Assembly (NCBI RefSeq): GCF_023276435.1
Contig: NZ_JALLPO010000028.1
Span: 62,001-126,000 of the forward strand
Length of the DNA: 64,000 bases
DNA from: Sphaerisporangium perillae
Lineage (GTDB): Bacteria; Actinomycetota; Actinomycetes; Streptosporangiales; Streptosporangiaceae
Reading direction: 5' to 3'
Shown one piece after another: positions 13,424 through 22,316 of the stretch. Within the stretch, counting starts at the first letter, position 1. Each line of letters begins with the position of its first letter. The position numbers and the translations under genes are program-made. The notes under the pieces are model-generated. The model did not search any database. It had not been told where the DNA came from and saw nothing but the letters and a program-made list of their open reading frames with translations.

Positions 13424-15951
13424 ATCGGCGGCGGGTCGAAGTCGAAGTCGATGCGCCTTCCCGCGGACGCCAGCTCGGCATCGGGATGGCCGAGTCGCAG
13501 GTCCTCGCCGTACCGCTCGAGCGTCAGCCTCCGCAGAGCCTCCCCCTCCTCGACGGCGCCATCGGCGATCAGGTCGAGCGCGAGGTTGGACCGGCAGGCC
13601 ATCGTCATGAAATGGCCCTCACCGAAGAGGCGGGTGAGCCGTGCCAGGCTGTCCTCGCCGAGCCTCCGCGCCTCCCCCACCTCCCCCAGGGCCGCGAGGT
13701 CGGTGGCGAGGTTGACCGCGCAGGTGAGGCTGTAGTCGTGGTTCCGGCTGACCGTGTCCGCCAGCCCCTCCAAGGCCTTCTCGTTGAGCGCCCGCGCCGC
13801 CGCGGCGTCCCCGGTCAGCCGATACAGGAGCGCGAGGTTCACGTTGCACCCGTAGACATAGGGATGGTGGTCGCCGAAGACCTTGGGATAACGGGGAACC
13901 GTCTCCTCGGCGAGCTCCAGCGCCTCCTCCAGCCGCCCGCAGGTGCGCAGGGTGTTGGACAGATCGATGGCGGCCGCCATCGTGTCCGGATTGCCGGGAC
14001 CGAACAGGCGCATGAACCGGCCGTGGGTCTCGCGGGCCAGTTCGAGGGCCTCGGTGAGCATGCCTCGTCTCCGCCTGGCGATGGAGAGGTCCTTGGCGGC
14101 CAGCAGGGTGGAGGGGTGATCAAGGGACAGCTCGCGCATCCCGAACGCGTAGACCTCCTCCCCGAGGTCGCAGGCCTCCGCGTAGTCACCGCACAACCGG
14201 ACGGCGCGGGCCAGCCCGTTCCACGACATGAGCACCGAGGTCTTTCCGACCCCCTCCTCCGCGTCGCGCTGCTCGACGTAGGTCTCCTGGTGGAGTTCCC
14301 GCGCCCTGGTGTAGTCGCTGGTCAGGGCGTAGTCGAGGGCGAGGCTGTTCATCACGCGCAGGGTGCTCGGCGCGATCGCGCCGAAGAGCCGCGTGTGCGC
14401 CTCCCTCGACCTCAGGTCGAGCTCGCGCGCCTGCAGGAACTGCCCTCGCGCGCGCAGGTCGGCGCCGTAGCCGTTGGTGATCCACAGCGTCTCGCTGTGG
14501 TCGGCCCCGAGCACCTGGAGCATCCTCTCGCGCGTCGCGTGGTCGACCTTGTACGCCTCGGCGTACTCACCGAGCCTGCGCAGGATGTTGCCGAGATGCT
14601 TCTGCGCGACGAGCACGTCCATGTGGCCGGGTCCGCTGATCTCGGTCCATTGCTCGATGAAGCCGGTGACGAAGGAGAGGGCCGACCGGTAGTTCCCCGC
14701 CTGGTAGAGATAGCGGACGATGTTGAGCGCGAAGGCACGCACACCGGGGTCCTCGCAGCCGGCCAGTCTCGACGGCCCGATGTGGGTCACCAGCTCCTCG
14801 AACTCGCGCCACCTGTCGATCTTGTCGGGATCCGGCGGCGCGCTGCCCGCGAGCAGCAGGTGCACCTCGTGGCTGAGCTCGTCCTTGGCCTCGTCCGTCA
14901 GCTCGTCCCGGAGCAGGACCTGGATGAGCCGGTGAACCTGCACCGTGCGAGTGGAGGAGTCGATCCTCGCGAGGGCGAACCGTCCGAGCTCCAGCAATGC
15001 CTTGCTGAGCAGGATGGGGTCGGAGAGGATCGGGCCGAGCCGCGGCGCCCGGGCGCTCTTTCCCCGGCGGAACACGTCGCGGGGAATGGGCTCCGGGCCG
15101 AAGAACGCGCAGCAGCGCAGAACCTCCACCGCCTCGGGGAGCCGGTCTTCGAGCAGGGACACCGACACCTTCCACGCCGCGGTCATCGAGAGCGGGTAGT
15201 CAGAGGCCTTGTTGGCATTGAGCAGGCGGCTCGCCTGCGCATCGAGCTGCTCGATGTATTCGTCGACCGTCATCCCCGTCTCGTACTGCAAGGCGCCCGC
15301 CTGCTCCAGCGCGAGGGGCAGGTCCCCCAGCTTCTCCGCGAGCCGGTTCGCCTCGTCACGATCGAACTGCCCGCGGAGACGCTTCTCGAGGAAGGCGATG
15401 CTCTCATCGCGGTCGAAGACGTTGACGCGGAGGGTCTCGACGTGGTTCTCCCAGCGGGGATTGCGAGAGGTGATCAGCACATGGCCGGGCCCCTGGGGCA
15501 GAAAGCCCTGGATGTGCTCGGGATCCTCCGCGTTGTCGAAGACGAGCAACCAGCGCCGGTAGGGCGCACCCTCCTCAAGGGCCCTGCGCACCGCCTCGGC
15601 GGCGTCGTCGACTCCGGTGGCCGACGCGGGCGGCAACCCGAGGCTCGGAGCCATCGCCGCCAGCGAGGAAGGCAGCAGCACGCGCTGGTCGGCGGAGATC
15701 CACCATACGAGATCGTAATGCGACCGGTAACGGTGTGCGTATTCAATGGCGAGCTGGGTCTTCCCGACACCGCCCAGGCCGTGAAGTGCGCGTGGTTGCG
15801 GGACGACGGCGGTGACCGTGTTGATTCCTTTTCTGAGTGCGAGCAGGAGATCATCGCGACCGGTGAAGTTCCTGTTCCGGGGCGGCACTCTTTCCCAGAT
15901 CTCGGGCCTGCGGTCCGGCACCGTGTGCGCGGCCTGCGAAAGCTCTGCCAT
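13420..15951 (-). CDS. fxsT: FxSxx-COOH system NB-ARC/tetratricopeptide repeat protein
   Basis: 843 residues from ATG 15951, preceded by ACGGAGG. N-terminal PEIWERVPPRNRNFTGRDDLL is the typical entry of FxSxx-system TPR proteins. A STAND/NB-ARC NTPase follows: P-loop GLGGVGKT (58-65), Walker B WLLVFDNAED, and GDLPLALEQAGAL matching the GLPLA motif. From about residue 390 onward there are ten or so TPR units typical of Kinesin-light-chain-like repeats (e.g. GNYRSALSFVTGFIEQW, GRLEEALELAEETVPRYPKV). STAND proteins act as ligand-triggered switches. Its gene is on the opposite strand to fxsB but convergent, with the two stops interlocked. Role in the system unproven; a sensor for the modified peptide is an inference. 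Confidence 0.88.
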   Translation of the reverse strand: MAELSQAAHTVPDRRPEIWERVPPRNRNFTGRDDLLLALRKGINTVTAVVPQPRALHGLGGVGKTQLAIEYAHRYRSHYDLVWWISADQRVLLPSSLAAMAPSLGLPPASATGVDDAAEAVRRALEEGAPYRRWLLVFDNAEDPEHIQGFLPQGPGHVLITSRNPRWENHVETLRVNVFDRDESIAFLEKRLRGQFDRDEANRLAEKLGDLPLALEQAGALQYETGMTVDEYIEQLDAQASRLLNANKASDYPLSMTAAWKVSVSLLEDRLPEAVEVLRCCAFFGPEPIPRDVFRRGKSARAPRLGPILSDPILLSKALLELGRFALARIDSSTRTVQVHRLIQVLLRDELTDEAKDELSHEVHLLLAGSAPPDPDKIDRWREFEELVTHIGPSRLAGCEDPGVRAFALNIVRYLYQAGNYRSALSFVTGFIEQWTEISGPGHMDVLVAQKHLGNILRRLGEYAEAYKVDHATRERMLQVLGADHSETLWITNGYGADLRARGQFLQARELDLRSREAHTRLFGAIAPSTLRVMNSLALDYALTSDYTRARELHQETYVEQRDAEEGVGKTSVLMSWNGLARAVRLCGDYAEACDLGEEVYAFGMRELSLDHPSTLLAAKDLSIARRRRGMLTEALELARETHGRFMRLFGPGNPDTMAAAIDLSNTLRTCGRLEEALELAEETVPRYPKVFGDHHPYVYGCNVNLALLYRLTGDAAAARALNEKALEGLADTVSRNHDYSLTCAVNLATDLAALGEVGEARRLGEDSLARLTRLFGEGHFMTMACRSNLALDLIADGAVEEGEALRRLTLERYGEDLRLGHPDAELASAGRRIDFDFDPPPI

Positions 15952-16182
15952 CAGCCGCCTCCGTCTGTAGATCACCCCTGGATATCATCCTAGAGGTTGA
16001 TTCGCCACCTCGGACATCACAGAATCGTATAACCGGAATCTTTCGCGAGCACGAAGGAGTGGTGACGGTTCCGGTCTTCGGGAACGGCCCCGAACGACGA
16101 ATGGGAAGACCGAAATTCGAGGCGACGGACGCGGCGGCACGACAGCGCCTTGCCACCCGCGTATCGCGACAGAAGGAGCCCC

Positions 16183-16347
16183 ATGAGTAACGAGGTGCCC
16201 ACCTCAACCGATCTCATCGACGTCACCGGAATCACCCTGAAGGACCTCGCGCGAACCGACAACGTGGTGGTGCGGAAGATCCTGCGGGCGCTGCTCCTCG
16301 ACCCGGCGGACGCGCCGCCGACGGCGGGCTTCGACAGTTCGATCTGA
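16183..16347 (+). CDS. fxsA: FxSxx-COOH RiPP precursor peptide
   Basis: 54 residues, ATG 16183 preceded by AGAAGGAG. The leader has the helical, acidic segment TSTDLIDVTGITLKDLARTD and then VVRKILRALL, a pattern common to FxsA leaders. The last five residues are F-D-S-S-I followed directly by the stop, an exact FxSxx-COOH match. FxsB would join Phe and Ser into a three-residue cyclophane. The gene lies divergent from the NB-ARC/TPR gene and is followed after ~145 bp by the SIR2-like gene, so precursor and putative effector may share a transcript. It is easily missed because of its size. Confidence 0.88.
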   Translation: MSNEVPTSTDLIDVTGITLKDLARTDNVVVRKILRALLLDPADAPPTAGFDSSI

Positions 16348-16491
16348 CCAGACGGCTTGCCGATCACGGCCGGACACGACAGAAAGGTGGATGTGACGCA
16401 TTCTCCCGTCCTGTCCCCTGGTCCGGCGCGGCGAGCGCGGCTCCCGGCCGGTGTCTGTGCGGGATCTTCGATCCGCGATGGGAGGTCGGGA

Positions 16492-17382
16492 TTGGACGAC
16501 GACGAGTGGAACCGCTTGATCGATCAACTGCGGAACGGGGACTGCACACCGTTCCTCGGTGCCGGGGCCAGTGTGAGCGCGCTGCCGGCGGGCGGGGATC
16601 TCGCCGGGAAATGGGCCGACAGGTACGACTACCCGTTCGAGGACGACCACGATCTGGCACGGGTGACGCAGTTCGCCGCACTCAAGATGCGCGATCCGGT
16701 GTATGTCAAAAGCCGCCTCTGCCGAGAACTCAGGGGAATCCGCCCGCCCGACTTCAACACCCTCGAACCTCATGCGCTTCTGGCGCGATTCCCGTTGCCG
16801 GTCTACGTCACCACCAACTACGACGACTTCATCGTCCAGTCGTTGAAGGCCGCAGGTAAAGCGCCCAACGTCGCCATGTGTCCGTGGTATCCCGACGTGG
16901 AGTACTCCGAGCAGTTGTTCCTCGACGCGGCCGGATGGAATCCACAGCCGGAGGCCCCGCTCGTCTACCACCTGCACGGGCGGCTCGAGTATCCGACGTC
17001 CGTCGTTCTCACCGAGGACGACTACCTGGAATTCGTCACCAACCTCGCCATCGCGCGGATCGCCGACGACAAGCGCATCCTCCCTCCCTCGATCCTGAGG
17101 GCCCTGACAACGCGCTCTCTGCTCTTCATCGGATACAGCCTCCGCGACTGGACGTTCCGGGTGCTCTTCAACGGGCTGCTCCGCGCGGTCCCGGGGATCA
17201 ACCGCCGTAGCAACGTGAGCGTCCAGCTGATCCCCAACGGTGATGGAAAGCGCCGCGACGCCGAGCGGAACGCCAGGCTGTACTGGTCCAGGTACTTCGA
17301 GAAATGGCAGATTTCCATCTTCTGGGGGTCGGCACAGGAATTCTGCGATGAACTGCGGCAACGGATGGAGTTGGACGCGTGA
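16492..17382 (+). CDS. SIR2-like domain protein (putative NADase effector)
   Basis: 296 residues from TTG 16492, chosen because GGGAGG (16480-16485) sits 6 nt upstream and the sequence then starts at the family's usual point; longer in-frame starts exist. Nucleotide-binding motifs: FLGAGAS (21-27), VTTNYDDFI with Asn109, and YHLHGRL with the catalytic-type His162. There is no zinc-binding Cys quartet, so it belongs to the SIR2-like group seen in anti-phage and conflict systems, whose members cleave NAD+. FIGYSLRDWTFRVLF is typical of this group. It overlaps the following STAND gene by 4 bp (GTGA), so the two should be made in tandem and act together. Enzymatic activity is inferred from the motifs. 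Confidence 0.85.
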   Translation: MDDDEWNRLIDQLRNGDCTPFLGAGASVSALPAGGDLAGKWADRYDYPFEDDHDLARVTQFAALKMRDPVYVKSRLCRELRGIRPPDFNTLEPHALLARFPLPVYVTTNYDDFIVQSLKAAGKAPNVAMCPWYPDVEYSEQLFLDAAGWNPQPEAPLVYHLHGRLEYPTSVVLTEDDYLEFVTNLAIARIADDKRILPPSILRALTTRSLLFIGYSLRDWTFRVLFNGLLRAVPGINRRSNVSVQLIPNGDGKRRDAERNARLYWSRYFEKWQISIFWGSAQEFCDELRQRMELDA

Positions 17383-19388
17383 TTTCCGGAGCCGCCGGGC
17401 CGGCGATATATGAGCCCTATGTCGGGTTGCGAGCCTTCCGCAAGGAGGACGGCGGCCGGTTCTTCGGACGTCCGCGCGAATCGCAAGAGGTGTGCGACCT
17501 CTGGCAGGCGAACAGGCTGACCGTCCTGTACGGGCCCTCCGGGGTCGGCAAGACCTCCCTCATCCAGGCGGGCGTCCTGCCCTTGCTCGACCCGGCCAAG
17601 ACCGACGTCCTCCCGCTCGGCCGCGTGTCCCACGGCTCCGCATACCCCACCGCCAAGATGCCCCACCACAACCCGCATGTCTTCGCGCTGCTGTCGTCAT
17701 GGTCGCCCCTGGAGAGCCCGACGCGGCTGGCCGGCATGACCATCCCCGCCTTCCTCCGCGGCCAGCACGCGCGCGTCGACCCGTACGGGGACCCGGTCCT
17801 CACCCTTGTGGCGATCGACCAGGCGGAAGAGCTGTTCAGCGACTTCGCGCACCGCCGTCCCTATCGCGTCTGGTTCATGAGCCAGCTTGCCCAGGCACTG
17901 CGCGACAACCTCCACCTGCGGTTGCTCATCTCCATCCGGGACGACTACCTCGCCTCGCTTCTGCCCCACGAGCCCGAACTGGCGGGCATGGCCAGAGGCC
18001 GGTTCCCGCTGATCGCCCTGGACACCACCGCCGCGGTTCAGGCGACCGAGGGCCCGCTCCACGGGACCGGGCGGACGTTCGAGGAGGGCGCCGCCCAGAT
18101 CCTGGTGGACGATCTCCGCAAGATCCGCGTCGGCAGGGCGCTGGGCGAGGAGGTGGAGGTCGACACCAAGGCCGTGGAGCCCGTCCAGCTCCAGGTGGTC
18201 TGCTCCACGATGTGGGATTCCCTGCCGGACGACGTCCGCGTCATCACCCGGGACCACGTGCGCCGCTTCGCGAACGCCGACAGATCTCTCGCGGACTTCT
18301 GCGAACGGATGATCGGCGAGGTGGCACGCCGGCACTTCGACGGAGACACCGCCCGGCTCCGCCGCTGGCTCCAGCAGAACTTCATCACCGAACTCGGCAC
18401 GCGAGGCGTCGCCTACCAAGGTGAGACGATGACGGCGGGAGTCGAGAACGTCGTCGTGAAAGCGCTGGTCGACCGGCACATCCTGCGTGTCGACGTCAGG
18501 GCGGGCGCCCGGTGGTGCGAGCTGTCACATGACCGGCTCATCCAGCCCATCACACAGGGCGGCAACGTCCAGGGGCAACGCAACAGCCTCGCCGCTCCCG
18601 ACGACTACCTTCGCGCCGCGGAGCTGTCCCTGAGGGACGGTGACTTCGTCATGGCGACGAAGCTCGGCGAACAGGCCCTCGAGCGCAGCGGCGACAACAC
18701 CCGGCTTCGAGCGGAGATCGAGTCCTTCCTGGGCAACGTCGCCGACGAGCGGGAGGACCTCGAGAAGGCCGTGGTGCACTACAGGACCGCGGCGCTGCTG
18801 TTCGACACGCTCGGCGCCACCGCGGCCGTGGGGCGTCTGCTGGCCGGCATCGGGCGTCTCAGGCTCGCCCAGGGGCGGCCGTCCGAGGCCGTCCGGGAAC
18901 TGCTGACCGCCGTGCGCAGGGTGCCGGACGACGCCGAGATCCAGACGGAGCTCGCCTGGGCGCTGTGGTACGACGGGCACCCCGACGCCGCCCGGGACGT
19001 GCTCAACGACGTGCTCACCCGGGAGGGCAACGCCACGGCCGCCCTCCAGGCACGTGGCGAGATCCTGGCCGGTCTCGGCCGGTCCGAGGCCGCCTTGAAG
19101 GATCTGAACCGCGTCAAACCACTGCAGTGGCCCTCCGCGCGGGCGGCTCGGGCTCTCGCGCTGGCATCTCAGGACCGCCTGGAGGAGGCCGAGAAGGAGA
19201 TCGCCGAGGTGCTGGGCGACGCGGGCGGCCATGGGCCGATCCTGTTCTACGCGGCCCGCGTCAGGGAGATCGCAGGCGACCTCGCGGGAGCCGCGGCACT
19301 GGCCGCGAGGGCGAAGGCCGCCATGGATCCCAAGCTGCCCGCCCATCTGGCCGGGGAGGCCGGACGGCTCATCCAGTCGGCCGAATGA
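17379..19388 (+). CDS. nSTAND1-type NTPase fused to TPR repeats
   Basis: 669 residues. The opening YVGLRAFRKEDGGRFFGR is the signature entry of novel STAND NTPase 1 domains. The P-loop is GPSGVGKT (52-59), Walker B is TLVAIDQAEELF, and sensor-like SIRDDYLASLL and RFPLIALD follow. A winged-helix-like stretch carries the ELSHDRLIQPI motif common in this family. The C-terminal ~270 residues are TPR units (YLRAAELSLRDGDFVMATKL; GRSEAALKDLNRVKPL). STAND proteins oligomerise on ligand binding and switch on partner effectors. Here the partner is the SIR2-like protein, whose stop overlaps this GTG start. The 3' end overlaps the convergent MFS gene by 20 bp. Confidence 0.85.
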   Translation: MISGAAGPAIYEPYVGLRAFRKEDGGRFFGRPRESQEVCDLWQANRLTVLYGPSGVGKTSLIQAGVLPLLDPAKTDVLPLGRVSHGSAYPTAKMPHHNPHVFALLSSWSPLESPTRLAGMTIPAFLRGQHARVDPYGDPVLTLVAIDQAEELFSDFAHRRPYRVWFMSQLAQALRDNLHLRLLISIRDDYLASLLPHEPELAGMARGRFPLIALDTTAAVQATEGPLHGTGRTFEEGAAQILVDDLRKIRVGRALGEEVEVDTKAVEPVQLQVVCSTMWDSLPDDVRVITRDHVRRFANADRSLADFCERMIGEVARRHFDGDTARLRRWLQQNFITELGTRGVAYQGETMTAGVENVVVKALVDRHILRVDVRAGARWCELSHDRLIQPITQGGNVQGQRNSLAAPDDYLRAAELSLRDGDFVMATKLGEQALERSGDNTRLRAEIESFLGNVADEREDLEKAVVHYRTAALLFDTLGATAAVGRLLAGIGRLRLAQGRPSEAVRELLTAVRRVPDDAEIQTELAWALWYDGHPDAARDVLNDVLTREGNATAALQARGEILAGLGRSEAALKDLNRVKPLQWPSARAARALALASQDRLEEAEKEIAEVLGDAGGHGPILFYAARVREIAGDLAGAAALAARAKAAMDPKLPAHLAGEAGRLIQSAE

Positions 19389-20595
19389 CGGCCTGACGGC
19401 CCGGGGCCCGCTCGGACAAGGTGGTCTTCAAGCGCTTGCCCCACGGGGTGAACGCGGCGACGACGGCGATGCCCACGACCACCCCGGCCAGGAGGCGAAC
19501 GGCACCGGCGAACCCGGCCACGGCCACGAGTGCGCCTCCGATGGGGCCGGCCGCGCAGACGGCGCAGCGCGCGGCGAACCTGGAGACCCCCGCGACCTTG
19601 GCGAGGTTGCCGGGAGCGATGTGGCTGGCTTCGAAGGTCCGGACCGCGATGTTGCTGAGCGCCCCGACATATCCGATCATGAAGGTCGCGAGGGCGAAGA
19701 ACGTCGGATGTCCTAGAAGCGCTACGAGGATCGCAAGCACCAGGACCCACATCTGCCTGAACAGAGTGATGGCGTCATGGGCGTAGCGGATGGTGAGACT
19801 CGATCCGACGGCTCCGCCGACCCCGCCCGCGGCGACGACGAGACCGACCTGAAGAGGGGATCCCGCCGAGCCGGTGAGGTACACCATGATCAGCGTGTTG
19901 ACCACCAAATTGGTGATCATGGTCATGACCATGGCGTCACGCAGGAATGGATGGTCCGTGAGTTCCCTGACCCCGCTGACCATCTCGGCGACGAAGCTCA
20001 CCCGCTCCGCCCGCCGGCGCGTCCCTCCGTCCACCCGCCGGAGCATGCCCAAGGACAGGACGAACAGCACGGCGTTGACCCCGAGCGGCCACGCGTGTCC
20101 TATGGCAAGCAGCACGCCCGCGAGTGACCTGCCCACGACCACCGCGAGGTGAGCGCTGGTCTCGGTGCGAGCGTAGGCGCCGTTGAGCTGGGAGCGATCG
20201 ACCAAGGAGGGCACCAACGCCGTCTCCGCCGTGGCGTGGAAGACCCAGGACGTGCCCTCGATGAGGGCGGCCAGGCCGATCAGCCACAGGGGGACCGAAC
20301 CCGTCGCCAGCAGCACGCACAAAGTGGCGGCCGTGACCGCGCGGACCGTCTCGCTGCACAGCATGATGGCGCGCGGAGTCCACCGGTCCACCAGGACACC
20401 GGCAGGGATATAAAGCACGACCCCGGGCACGGTCCACGCGAAACCCACCCAACCCGCCACCGCTGGGGATCCCGTGACTCCGAGGGCGAGCAGCGGGTAG
20501 ATCACGCCCAGCATGCGGAACGCGACCATGGACAGAGCCGACGCTCCCCAGACGCGCCGGAAATCGTTCACCGCCGGGAAGGCGGGCTGAGTCAT
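19369..20595 (-). CDS. MFS transporter
   Basis: 408 residues from ATG 20595; a longer frame upstream adds proline-rich sequence with no SD. About 11-12 hydrophobic segments are visible, for example ALSMVAFRMLGVIYPLLALG, WVGFAWTVPGVVLYIPAGVL, and GLVVAAGGVGGAVGSSLTIR. The cytoplasmic loop DRWTPRAIMLCSE after the second span matches the MFS A-type motif. It resembles the macrolide or multidrug efflux branch (MFS_3-like). It converges on the FxS/SIR2/STAND operon with a 20-bp overlap. It could export the modified peptide, but tail-to-tail orientation gives no direct support and it may be independent. Confidence 0.8.
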   Translation of the reverse strand: MTQPAFPAVNDFRRVWGASALSMVAFRMLGVIYPLLALGVTGSPAVAGWVGFAWTVPGVVLYIPAGVLVDRWTPRAIMLCSETVRAVTAATLCVLLATGSVPLWLIGLAALIEGTSWVFHATAETALVPSLVDRSQLNGAYARTETSAHLAVVVGRSLAGVLLAIGHAWPLGVNAVLFVLSLGMLRRVDGGTRRRAERVSFVAEMVSGVRELTDHPFLRDAMVMTMITNLVVNTLIMVYLTGSAGSPLQVGLVVAAGGVGGAVGSSLTIRYAHDAITLFRQMWVLVLAILVALLGHPTFFALATFMIGYVGALSNIAVRTFEASHIAPGNLAKVAGVSRFAARCAVCAAGPIGGALVAVAGFAGAVRLLAGVVVGIAVVAAFTPWGKRLKTTLSERAPGRQAVIRPTG

Positions 20596-21067
20596 CCGCT
20601 TGCCAGAACCCCGGCCGCCGTCGAAAACCGGCGCCGGCCCGGCGTCCGGTGCTGGTCCCAATGGCCGCGTGTCCTCTACCCCCGTGTGGACTGCCGGATC
20701 ACAGTCAACGGCAGGAGGGTGTGGCTTGGCGTCGGCACTCGCCGTTAACGGATGAACCATGGGAGAGGTTTAGGCACTCCAAAACGAAACAGAGGCTCGG
20801 CACTTCCGCCGAGCCCCGTCAGTAACTTGAACAACTTTGGAAACAATAGCCAAGTCCCGGGCCGGATGCCCCCGCTATGCGGACAACAGAACGGGCCGCG
20901 ATGGCCATCGCGTCATCGGCGCCCGGCGCGTGGGGGCAGGCGTTCGCCGGGCCGGCGGTTCCCCCGTGTGGGGGACGGGGTTCCCATCGCGGGGGGAGTC
21001 GTCCGGCGGCGGCCGGGACGACCGTGGTGAGTGCGAGATTCCACGCACTTCCCACCAAGGGGGCACC
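20596..21067. other. Intergenic region, no gene recognised
   Basis: 472 bp between the divergent MFS and membrane-protein genes. It holds the stretch GGTTTAGGCACTCCAAAACG and an AT-richer block around 20818-20860, probably promoters. Frames extending either flanking gene into this region give low-complexity, Pro/Arg-rich sequence without ribosome sites. No repeat, tRNA or riboswitch was recognised. Confidence 0.5.
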
Positions 21068-22309
21068 TTGTCATCCTCATCCCTCACCCCGGCCGGCCGG
21101 CCCGCAGGAGACCCGGCGGCCCCAACGCGACACCAGGCCACCACCGCCCCGCCCTCAGCCACCACCGCGTCCCCCTCCATGGCCGAGCCGTCCTTTGCCG
21201 GCGCCGCACTCCCCTCCAGCGGCGAGACCTCGGCCACCGGCGGATCGCCGGTCTCCGCACCGGGCACGGGTTCGGGGTGGGTCGGCTACGCCGCGGCGAT
21301 CTGGGCCGCCGTCTACGGTGTCGTCGCGCTCGTGTGGACCATCACCGGCAGCGGGTTCCCGTTCGGGCGCGATGACCCGCAAGGCCGGTCGGGACCGCTG
21401 CGGGACCTGACGCCCGAGGTCGGCGCGCCCATCTTCGCGGCGGTCCTGCTCTCCGCCGCGGTCGCCTGCCTCGCCATGGCAGGGCCGCACGCGGTACGGC
21501 CGTCGCGGGCGGGCCGGGCCGTTCTGCTGGGCTTCGGCTGGGCCGTCGCCATCGCCCTGCTGGTCCTCGTGCCGACCGTGAACGTCCTCGCCCTCACCGG
21601 GTACGCGCCCATGCTCATCCTCGGCGCCCCCTTCGGCTGGCCTGGGGATGTCGACTACGGGAACGTGTTCACCTGGTCGCTGGGCAACCAGGTGTGGAGC
21701 ATGCTGGGCGGGTTCCTCGTCGCGTTCGCCGTGCTCTCCTGGCAGCGCCGCAGCCGGGGCGCCTGTGCCCGCTGCGGCCGCGACCGTGACTTCTCGGGCG
21801 CCGACCGCCTGCGGATCGCCATGTGGGGCGGCCGGGCCACCATCGTCGCCGTCCTCATCCCCCTGCTCTACTCCGTGAGCCGCTACGCCTGGCTGGCGGG
21901 CGTACCTCTCGGCATCAGCGACGAGATGCTGACCGACCTGTGGGACAGCGGCGGCGTGTGGGCCGGCGCCGGTCTCGCGACGTTCGCGGTCGTAGGCGCG
22001 ATCCTCACCCTCGGGCTCGTCCAGCGCTGGGGCGAGGTCTTCCCCCGCTGGATGATCGGCCTGGCCGGCCGCCGCGTCCCGATCAAGCTCGCGGTGATCC
22101 CGGCGGCGTACGTGGTCCCCATCGTGATCTCCGGGGGCCTCGGGATCATCTTCGCCCCCGAGATCGAACATCTCACGGGGGACTACAGCCCGATCCTGGT
22201 CGCCACGCACGCGCTGTGGCCACTGTGGGGCGTCGCGCTCGCCATCGCCACCTACGGGTACCACGTGCGGCGGCGCGGCGCGTGCGGCACCTGCGGAAGT
22301 CAGGGCTGA
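21068..22309 (+). CDS. Multi-pass membrane protein of unknown function
   Basis: 413 residues from TTG 21068, chosen because AAGGGGGCACC precedes it. The first ~75 residues are low complexity (Ser/Thr/Pro/Ala). About eight membrane spans follow, including WVGYAAAIWAAVYGVVALVW, PIFAAVLLSAAVACLAMAG and WAVAIALLVLVPTVNVLAL. Two Cys pairs face the same kind of loop: CARCGRDRDF after one span and CGTCG at the very C-terminus, reminiscent of a zinc or redox site. It resembles hypothetical membrane proteins of Streptosporangiales and Streptomyces. Seven bases separate its stop from the polyprenyl synthase ATG, so the two are probably co-transcribed. No function assigned. Confidence 0.7.
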   Translation: MSSSSLTPAGRPAGDPAAPTRHQATTAPPSATTASPSMAEPSFAGAALPSSGETSATGGSPVSAPGTGSGWVGYAAAIWAAVYGVVALVWTITGSGFPFGRDDPQGRSGPLRDLTPEVGAPIFAAVLLSAAVACLAMAGPHAVRPSRAGRAVLLGFGWAVAIALLVLVPTVNVLALTGYAPMLILGAPFGWPGDVDYGNVFTWSLGNQVWSMLGGFLVAFAVLSWQRRSRGACARCGRDRDFSGADRLRIAMWGGRATIVAVLIPLLYSVSRYAWLAGVPLGISDEMLTDLWDSGGVWAGAGLATFAVVGAILTLGLVQRWGEVFPRWMIGLAGRRVPIKLAVIPAAYVVPIVISGGLGIIFAPEIEHLTGDYSPILVATHALWPLWGVALAIATYGYHVRRRGACGTCGSQG

Positions 22310-22316
22310 GCGGGCC

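Noticed and set aside
16357-16491. Longer SIR2 N-terminus from 16357
   Set aside because: The added residues are Arg/Pro/Ala-rich and non-conserved; GGGAGG sits 6 nt before TTG 16492.
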